DNA from: Pseudomonadota bacterium
Lineage (GTDB): Bacteria; Pseudomonadota; Alphaproteobacteria; Rhizobiales; Hyphomicrobiaceae
Assembly: GCA_021816505.1 (NCBI GenBank)
Contig: JAKAXS010000039.1
Location: 1-12,151 of the forward strand
DNA length: 12,151 nucleotides
Direction: 5' to 3'
The position numbers and the translations under genes are program-made. Of the stretch, positions 7,333 through 12,151 are shown one piece after another (positions within the stretch are counted from its first letter, which is position 1; every line of letters begins with the position of its first letter). The notes under the pieces were generated by a model that did no database searches, was not told where the DNA came from, and saw only the letters and a program-made list of their open reading frames with translations.

Positions 7333-8646
7333 TCAAGCTCGTTTGTCGCTCGCCTCTAGCACATCTTCGTACGTGCGCAGGCCCGTGGTCGGGGCGTTGA
7401 CGAGAACGGCCATGTTGCCCGGCTTATGTTCGTTGCGCAGCATGCGCATGTGCGCCTTGGGTATCTGGGCCCACGAGAACACTTCCGACATGCACGGATC
7501 GATACGGCGTTCGACAACAAGCTTGTTGGCCTGAGCGGCCTGGGCGAGGTTGGCGAAGTGCGAACCCTGCACGCGCTTCTGGTGCATCCAGAGGTAACGG
7601 GCGTCCATCGTCAGATTGTAGCCGGTGGTGCCGGCACAGATGACGACCATGCCGCCGCGCTTCACGACCTGGACCGAAACCGGGATCGTCGATTCACCCG
7701 GGTGCTCGAACACGCAGTCGACGTTCACGCCCTTGCCGGTGATATCCCAGATCGCCTTGCCGAAGCCGCGCATCTCTTTCAGCCAGGTATTGTACTCGGG
7801 CGAGTTGACCTTCGGCAGCTGGCCCCAGCAATTGAAGTTCTTGCGGTTGATGACGCCCTTGGCACCCAACTGCATGACGAAGTCGCGCTTGTCGTCTTCC
7901 GAAACGACGCCGATGGCGTTCGCACCCGATGTCGCGCAAAGCTGCACGGCGAAGGAGCCGAGACCGCCGGAGGCGCCCCAGACGAGAACGTTGTGGCCGG
8001 GCCGCAGCACGTGCGGACGGTGACCGAACAGCATGCGATAGGCGGTTGCGAGCGTCAGCGTGTAGCAGGCGCTCTCTTCCCAGGTCAGGTGCTTGGGACG
8101 TTCCAGAAGCTGGCGGTCCTGAACGCGGCAGTATTGCGCGAACGAGCCGTCCGGAGTCTCGTAGCCCCAGATGCGCTGCGAGGTGGAGAACATCGGGTCG
8201 CCACCGTTGCACTCCTCGTCGTCACCGTCGTCCTGGTTACAATGGATGACGACTTCGTCGCCGACCTTCCAGCGCTTCACCTTGGAGCCGACGGCCCACA
8301 CGATGCCCGAGGCATCAGAGCCTGCGATGTGGAAGGGGTTCTTGTGGACGTCGAACATCGAAATCGGCGTACCAAGCGAGGCCCAGACGCCGTTGTAGTT
8401 CACGCCTGCGGCCATCACGAGAACGAGCACGTCGTGGCTGTCGAGTTCCCAAGTCGGAACGACCTCGACCTGCATCGCCGTATCCGGCTCGCCCTGACGC
8501 TCTTTGCGGATGGCCCAGGCGTACATGTTCTTCGGCACGTGGCCGAGGGGCGGGATCTCGCCCAGTTCGTAAAGATCCTTTGTGGCGGTCGCGATGGCGG
8601 GCTTGCCCACTGCATCGTCTTTCTTGGCAGCGCTTTGGCTCGACAT
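7333..8646 (-). CDS. ccr: Crotonyl-CoA carboxylase/reductase
   Basis: A 437-aa cytoplasmic enzyme of the medium-chain dehydrogenase/reductase superfamily. Ccr reductively carboxylates crotonyl-CoA with NADPH and CO2 to (2S)-ethylmalonyl-CoA, the signature step of the ethylmalonyl-CoA pathway for acetyl-CoA assimilation. Diagnostic segments are the catalytic-domain GVNYNGVWASLG (residues 81-92), HIAGSDASGIVWAVG (106-120), QRIWGYETPDGSFAQY (158-172), the Rossmann nucleotide-binding WGASGGLGSFAVQL (223-236), and QGSHFAN with His363. The Asn near 83-85, Tyr162-Glu163 and His363 match the residues I recall as forming the CO2 pocket in characterised Ccr enzymes. Length is usual for the family (about 430 aa). 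The start at 8646 (MSSQSAAKK) is chosen over an upstream in-frame start at 8736 because AGGAG sits 8 bases before it. It is divergent from ecm, its pathway partner, and shares an inverted 13-mer with it. Confidence 0.97.
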   Translation of the reverse strand: MSSQSAAKKDDAVGKPAIATATKDLYELGEIPPLGHVPKNMYAWAIRKERQGEPDTAMQVEVVPTWELDSHDVLVLVMAAGVNYNGVWASLGTPISMFDVHKNPFHIAGSDASGIVWAVGSKVKRWKVGDEVVIHCNQDDGDDEECNGGDPMFSTSQRIWGYETPDGSFAQYCRVQDRQLLERPKHLTWEESACYTLTLATAYRMLFGHRPHVLRPGHNVLVWGASGGLGSFAVQLCATSGANAIGVVSEDDKRDFVMQLGAKGVINRKNFNCWGQLPKVNSPEYNTWLKEMRGFGKAIWDITGKGVNVDCVFEHPGESTIPVSVQVVKRGGMVVICAGTTGYNLTMDARYLWMHQKRVQGSHFANLAQAAQANKLVVERRIDPCMSEVFSWAQIPKAHMRMLRNEHKPGNMAVLVNAPTTGLRTYEDVLEASDKRA

Positions 8647-8654
8647 TCTCGTCT

Positions 8655-8659
8655 CTCCT
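8655..8659 (-). promoter_or_regulatory. Ribosome-binding site AGGAG of ccr
   Basis: On the minus strand AGGAG lies 8 bases before the ATG at 8646. It fixes the ccr start and argues against a 30-residue N-terminal extension to 8736. Confidence 0.8.
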
Positions 8660-8695
8660 AACGAGTATTTTCTGCTCCCCCAGCCCCGGTTCCCG

Positions 8696-8708
8696 CAGTG
8701 CAACACAA
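8696..8708 (-). promoter_or_regulatory. Candidate shared operator, ccr-proximal copy
   Basis: Read on the minus strand this is TTGTGTTGCACTG, 49 bases upstream of the ccr start. It matches the copy at 8844-8856 at 11 of 13 positions, with an identical 8-base core TTGCACTG. Each copy points towards its own gene. Confidence 0.45.
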
Positions 8709-8843
8709 CAGGTCCGTGACAGTTGCGGCCTATCAAGCACTTTTCCGCGCCGCAATAAAGGGGGTGGCTGGTACAGCGAAATCAGTTGTCCGGAGAATGT
8801 TAACGCGGCATAGGCCAATGGAACGGCAACCGAATGTCGCGTT

Positions 8844-8856
8844 TTGCATTGCACTG
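8844..8856 (+). promoter_or_regulatory. Candidate shared operator, ecm-proximal copy
   Basis: TTGCATTGCACTG ends 54 bases before the ecm ATG and mirrors the copy at 8696-8708. It contains the small palindrome TGCA-T-TGCA. Its TTGCAC (8849-8854) could serve as a -35 with TATTTC (8871-8876) at 16 bases, but that promoter match is weak and has no counterpart on the ccr side. A regulator site is the better reading. Confidence 0.45.
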
Positions 8857-8910
8857 ACCTCCGAGTAGAGTATTTCTCGCGCAAAGACATGGAAGCCGAG
8901 GGCGAATTCA

Positions 8911-10920
8911 ATGGCGGACACCACCAAGACAGGTCAGGCAGCCGAAACGGCGGCGCCGGCACGCGACAAGCCTTGGCTGTTCCGCACCTACGCTGGGCAC
9001 TCCACGGCCGCTAAGTCCAACGAGTTGTACAAGAAAAACCTCTCCAAGGGGCAGACCGGCCTATCCATCGCCTTCGATCTGCCGACCCAGACCGGCTACG
9101 ACAGTGACCACGAGCTCGCCCGCGGCGAAGTGGGCAAGGTGGGGGTTCCCGTCGGCCATCTGGGCGATATGCGCACGCTGCTCGACGGCATTCCGCTCGA
9201 CCAGATGAACACGTCGATGACCATCAACGCCACGGCCGCGTGGCTGCTGTCGCTCTATGTCGCATTCGCCGACGAACAGGGTGCACCGCGCAATAAACTT
9301 ACCGGAACGATCCAGAACGACATCATCAAGGAATACCTGTCGCGCGGCACCTACGTCTTCCCGCCCGAGCCGTCCCTGCGGCTGATCAAGGACACGATCG
9401 TCTTTTCGTACAAGGAGGTTCCCAAGTGGAACCCGACGAACGTGTGCTCCTACCATCTGCAGGAAGCCGGCGCGACGCCCGTGCAGGAGCTGGCGTTCGC
9501 GTTGGCGACGGCCATTGCGGTCCTCGACGTCGTGAAGGCGTCCGGCGAAGTGCCGCCTGAGAAGTTCAGCACGGTCGTCGGCCGCGTCTCGTTCTTCGTC
9601 AACGCCGGTCTGCGGTTCGTCACCGAGATCTGCAAGATGCGTGCGTTCAACGAACTGTGGGACGAGATCACGCGCGAACGCTACGGCGTCACCAACGCGA
9701 AGGACCGGCTGTTCCGCTACGGCGTGCAGGTGAACTCGCTGGGGCTGACCGAGCCGCAGCCCGAGAACAACGTCTACCGCATCCTGATCGAGATGCTGGC
9801 CGTCACGCTGTCGAAGAACGCGCGCGCCCGCGCCGTGCAGCTGCCGGCGTGGAACGAAGCGCTCGGCCTGCCGCGTCCGTGGGATCAGCAATGGTCGCTG
9901 CGCATGCAGCAGATCGTGGCCTACGAAACCGACCTGCTGGAATACGGCGACATCTTCGACGGCTCCATCGTGATGCAGAAGAAGGTGGAGGAGCTGAAGG
10001 AGCAGGCCAAGGCCGAGCTGAAAACCATCGGCGAGATGGGCGGCGCGGTGGCCGCCATCGACTACATGAAGCGCCGCTTGGTGGAGAGCAACACGGGCCG
10101 CCTCAGCGGCATAGAGACGGGCGACCTCGTCGTCGTCGGCGTGAACAAGTGGACCGAGACGGAGCCTTCACCGCTGACGACGGGCGACGGCTCGATCATG
10201 GTGGTCGATCCGAAGATGGAAGCCGAGCAGGTCGGCAAGCTGAAGGCCTGGCGCGAACAGCGTGATGCCAAGGCCGTGGGCAAGGCACTGGGGGAGCTGG
10301 AAGCAGCGACCAAGGAAGGCCGCAACATCATGGAACCGTCGATCGCGTGCGCCAAGGCCGGCGTCACCACCGGCGAATGGGGCGGCGCGCTGCGCAAGAT
10401 CTTCGGCGAGTACCGCGCACCGACGGGCGTTGCCGCCTCCGGCTCGACGCGCGACGGCGCGGGCCTGGACGAGGTGCGGAGTTCGGTGAACGCCGTCTCG
10501 ACGCAGCTCGGCCGCCGTCTCAAGTTTCTCGTCGGCAAGCCGGGCCTCGACGGCCACTCGAACGGCGCCGAGCAGATCGCCGTGCGTGCCCGCGACGTCG
10601 GCATGGAAGTAGTCTACGAGGGCATCCGCCTCACGCCGTCGCAGATCGTGCGCGCGGCGCTGGACGAGTCCGTCCACGTCGTGGGCCTATCGATCCTGTC
10701 GGGCAGCCACGTGCCGCTCGTCCAGGAAGTGATGGAGCGCATGCGCAAGGAAGGCCTCTCGGACATCCCAGTGATCGTCGGCGGCATCATCCCGCCGGAA
10801 GACGCCAAGGTGCTGAAGGGCTTCGGCGTTGCCGCCGTCTACACGCCGAAGGACTTCCAGCTGAACGACATCATGGCCGACATCGTGCGCCTGGTCGGCG
10901 ACGAGGCGCAGGCGGCGTAA
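8911..10920 (+). CDS. ecm: Ethylmalonyl-CoA mutase (adenosylcobalamin-dependent; MeaA family)
   Basis: A 669-aa single-chain member of the methylmalonyl-CoA mutase superfamily. It rearranges (2R)-ethylmalonyl-CoA to (2S)-methylsuccinyl-CoA by radical chemistry with coenzyme B12. The N-terminal acyl-CoA mutase TIM barrel (about residues 20-520) shows FRTYAGHSTAAKSNELYKKN, GLSIAFDLPTQTGYDSDH and LTGTIQNDIIKEYLSRGTY. The C-terminal B12-binding domain (about 535-665) carries the DxHxxG motif as Asp547-Gly-His549-Ser-Asn-Gly, where His549 is the lower cobalt ligand, plus a GLSILSGSH segment. The assignment as Ecm rather than methylmalonyl-CoA mutase rests on the MeaA-like sequence, the single-subunit length and the divergent ccr neighbour; specificity is inferred. 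GAGGG lies 8 bases before ATG 8911. Literature on this family often uses the symbol meaA. Confidence 0.95.
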   Translation: MADTTKTGQAAETAAPARDKPWLFRTYAGHSTAAKSNELYKKNLSKGQTGLSIAFDLPTQTGYDSDHELARGEVGKVGVPVGHLGDMRTLLDGIPLDQMNTSMTINATAAWLLSLYVAFADEQGAPRNKLTGTIQNDIIKEYLSRGTYVFPPEPSLRLIKDTIVFSYKEVPKWNPTNVCSYHLQEAGATPVQELAFALATAIAVLDVVKASGEVPPEKFSTVVGRVSFFVNAGLRFVTEICKMRAFNELWDEITRERYGVTNAKDRLFRYGVQVNSLGLTEPQPENNVYRILIEMLAVTLSKNARARAVQLPAWNEALGLPRPWDQQWSLRMQQIVAYETDLLEYGDIFDGSIVMQKKVEELKEQAKAELKTIGEMGGAVAAIDYMKRRLVESNTGRLSGIETGDLVVVGVNKWTETEPSPLTTGDGSIMVVDPKMEAEQVGKLKAWREQRDAKAVGKALGELEAATKEGRNIMEPSIACAKAGVTTGEWGGALRKIFGEYRAPTGVAASGSTRDGAGLDEVRSSVNAVSTQLGRRLKFLVGKPGLDGHSNGAEQIAVRARDVGMEVVYEGIRLTPSQIVRAALDESVHVVGLSILSGSHVPLVQEVMERMRKEGLSDIPVIVGGIIPPEDAKVLKGFGVAAVYTPKDFQLNDIMADIVRLVGDEAQAA

Positions 10921-10932
10921 GTCGTTCTCGAG

Positions 10933-11421
10933 ATGACTGACCGGGCGTACCGTATCGGCACGGCGGAGAGCGTCACCGATTTGGCTGATGTGCGTGTGCT
11001 GTTTCGTGATTACGCGGCTTGGCTCGCCCTCGACCTTTCATTCCAAGGCTTCGAGCAGGAGCTTGCCGGCTTGCCCGGCGCGTACGCGCCACCGCTGGGT
11101 GCTTTGCTTGTTGCCAGAGCCGCGACCGGCCAAGCGCTCGGTTGCGTCGCAATGCGGCCGTTCAGGCCACCATTCGAGTGCGAACTGAAACGACTTTACG
11201 TTTTGCCGGCGGGCCGGGGACATTTGCTAGGACAGGCGCTTGTGTCCGCGATTGTTCGATCGGCCGAGCGCGCCGGCTACAGCAAAATCCTACTCGACAC
11301 CTTGCCCGAAATGAGTGCTGCACGCGCGATCTATGCGGCGGCTGGATTTCAAACGGTTCCGCCGTACTACGACACTCCGCTGGCCAGTACGATCTTTATG
11401 GCCAAGGATCTGGGCGATTGA
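10933..11421 (+). CDS. GNAT family N-acetyltransferase
   Basis: A 162-aa protein with the GNAT fold. The acetyl-CoA binding strand and loop are at ELKRLYVLPAGRGHLLGQAL (residues about 84-103). The C-terminal part, ILLDTLPEMSAARAIYAAAGF followed by PPYYDTPLASTIFMAKDL, is typical of a common bacterial GNAT subgroup. It should transfer an acetyl group from acetyl-CoA to an amine; the substrate is unknown. The usual RGxGxG loop reads RGHLLG here, so the second glycine is replaced by Leu. The ATG is 12 bases after the ecm stop with no terminator between, so it is probably transcribed with ecm, but no sequence feature ties it to the ethylmalonyl-CoA pathway. No good Shine-Dalgarno precedes the start, consistent with dependence on upstream translation. 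Confidence 0.85.
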   Translation: MTDRAYRIGTAESVTDLADVRVLFRDYAAWLALDLSFQGFEQELAGLPGAYAPPLGALLVARAATGQALGCVAMRPFRPPFECELKRLYVLPAGRGHLLGQALVSAIVRSAERAGYSKILLDTLPEMSAARAIYAAAGFQTVPPYYDTPLASTIFMAKDLGD

Positions 11422-11427
11422 TCCGTC

Positions 11428-11715
11428 TCAGCGGCCGAAAGCGGCCGCGAACGGCGCGGTGATGGCGAAGAGCAGGATGCGCGCGATGATCGTGAAGAAC
11501 ATGAAGAGAAGCTGACGCTCTTCCAGCAGCAGCTCGAGCCAGATGTTGTACTTGGGCTCGAGTCCCGTCGACGTGATCCAGCCCTTGAGATTGCGTGCCC
11601 AGACGAGCATCTCCGACAGCGTCTCCGGCGAATTGTAGCCGACCAGGGCGAGCATCAGCGCGCCGAGAACGAGCGACAGGAAAATATTGCCAGTCGACAA
11701 AAGCAAGCGCAGCAC
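11428..11715 (-). CDS. Small two-helix membrane protein, unknown function
   Basis: A 95-aa protein that I do not recognise. It has a hydrophobic helix at residues about 4-26 (LSTGNIFLSLVLGALMLALV), a polar and partly acidic middle stretch (about 27-66, with Trp39, Trp46 and Trp59) and a second hydrophobic helix at about 69-92 (LLFMFFTIIARILLFAIT). It should be an inner-membrane protein. The start is GTG 11715, supported by a GAGGGG about 7 bases upstream; no equally placed ATG exists. Its stop lies 6 bases from the stop of the convergent acetyltransferase gene. It is divergent from the DUF4112 gene across 207 bases. Strand-specific hydrophobic patterning and the binding site support a real gene. 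Confidence 0.7.
   Translation of the reverse strand: MLRLLLSTGNIFLSLVLGALMLALVGYNSPETLSEMLVWARNLKGWITSTGLEPKYNIWLELLLEERQLLFMFFTIIARILLFAITAPFAAAFGR
11431..11448. repeat. GC-rich hairpin at a convergent gene junction
   Basis: GCGGCC (11431-11436) and GGCCGC (11443-11448) form a 6-bp GC stem around GAAAGC. It lies just after the acetyltransferase stop and inside the 3' end of the minus-strand membrane protein gene. No T-run follows on either strand, so terminator function is doubtful; it may simply reflect GC-rich coding sequence. Confidence 0.25.
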
Positions 11716-11908
11716 GCAAGTCCCCCTCGTCTATGCCGTTCCGGCACGCGGTGACGCCATCCCGCGCAAGGCTATCATCCGCCTTGATCGCCTCCAAGCG
11801 TCGCGAAAATTGGCAGGCGGACGGAACGTACAGCCTTCGATTGCGTATTACTCTCTGGCTGCAGCTTGAATCCCGTCCGATGCGGGCCATATGACTGGCG
11901 TTTCAATC

Positions 11909-11914
11909 GAGGAG
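11909..11914 (+). promoter_or_regulatory. Ribosome-binding site GAGGAG before a GTG start
   Basis: GAGGAG ends 8 bases before GTG 11923 and supports that codon as the start of the DUF4112 gene over the internal ATG at 11968. Confidence 0.65.
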
Positions 11915-11922
11915 CTCTGGAC

Positions 11923-12151
11923 GTGGTCAACGTCTTCAATCGCCGTCCGAACGAGAAGCTGGCAAACATGCCGCGCGCGGAAATCGACGCCGCGGTGCTG
12001 CGCGTGGAAGCTGTCGCGCGGGTGATGGACAGCGCGTTCGAAATTCCCGGAACCAAGGTGCGCATGGGCCTGGACGGGCTGATCGGCCTCGTGCCGGTCA
12101 TCGGCGACTTCGTCTCCGCCATGATCTCCAGCTACATCATCTGGGTGCCCA
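11923..12151 (+). CDS. DUF4112 domain protein, 5' portion only
   Basis: The first 76 codons of a gene that continues past the window end. After a short N-terminus, residues from about 25 read LRVEAVARVMDSAFEIPGTK, then MGLDGLIGLVPVIGDFVSAM, the pattern of the DUF4112 family of small membrane proteins (aliphatic-rich helix with a conserved GLIPxxGD-like motif). A membrane segment begins at about residue 55 and runs off the end. The function of the family is unknown. GTG is chosen as start because of the well-placed GAGGAG; the frame is open further upstream, so a longer protein cannot be excluded. Confidence 0.8.
   Translation, partial: MVNVFNRRPNEKLANMPRAEIDAAVLRVEAVARVMDSAFEIPGTKVRMGLDGLIGLVPVIGDFVSAMISSYIIWVP

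Noticed and set aside
7426..8661. A 411-codon open frame on the + strand opposite ccr
   Set aside because: It mirrors the ccr coding sequence and has no recognisable domain; ccr is certain on the minus strand.
8647..8736. A 30-residue N-terminal extension of ccr
   Set aside because: The extension has no family similarity, while AGGAG at the right distance precedes the ATG at 8646.
11784..11811. A TTGATC / AAAATT promoter-like pair before the DUF4112 gene
   Set aside because: The -10 match is only 3 of 6 and such pairs are expected by chance in a 207-base gap.

Overview
This GC-rich window looks like chromosomal DNA of an alphaproteobacterium, most plausibly of the order Hyphomicrobiales. 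The best pointer is the divergent pair encoding crotonyl-CoA carboxylase/reductase (ccr) and ethylmalonyl-CoA mutase (ecm). These are marker enzymes of the ethylmalonyl-CoA pathway, used by many alphaproteobacteria to assimilate acetyl-CoA during growth on C1 or C2 compounds. The genus is inference. I see no tRNA, rRNA, CRISPR array, insertion sequence or other sign of recent transfer.

Positions 1-7259 hold four genes on the + strand: (i) the 3' part of a large transglutaminase-DUF2126 (putative amidoligase) fusion, broken by a +1 frameshift in a C5 run at 1030-1034; (ii) a circularly permuted ATP-grasp plus alpha-E fusion; (iii) a transglutaminase-like protein joined to (ii) by a 4-base ATGA overlap; (iv) a second transglutaminase-like protein in which the catalytic His is a Cys, giving a CAWC motif. 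This association of ATP-grasp, alpha-E, amidoligase and transglutaminase proteins is widespread in bacteria. It has been predicted from comparative genomics to make or process a peptide or peptide-like tag, but I know of no established substrate. It is the part of the window most likely to be an uncharacterised system.

A strong hairpin at 7279-7311 closes this block and probably works in both directions, because ccr (7333-8646, minus strand) converges on it. Between ccr and ecm lies a 264-base divergent region. It carries an inverted pair of near-identical 13-mers (TTGNNTTGCACTG) placed almost symmetrically 49 and 54 bases from the two start codons, a good candidate for a shared operator. Ccr makes (2S)-ethylmalonyl-CoA from crotonyl-CoA; after epimerisation (gene not in this window) Ecm converts it to methylsuccinyl-CoA.

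After ecm come a GNAT-family acetyltransferase (12 bases downstream, probably co-transcribed), a small convergent two-helix membrane protein of unknown function, and the 5' end of a DUF4112 protein that runs off the window. No gene-free stretch exceeds 300 bases.
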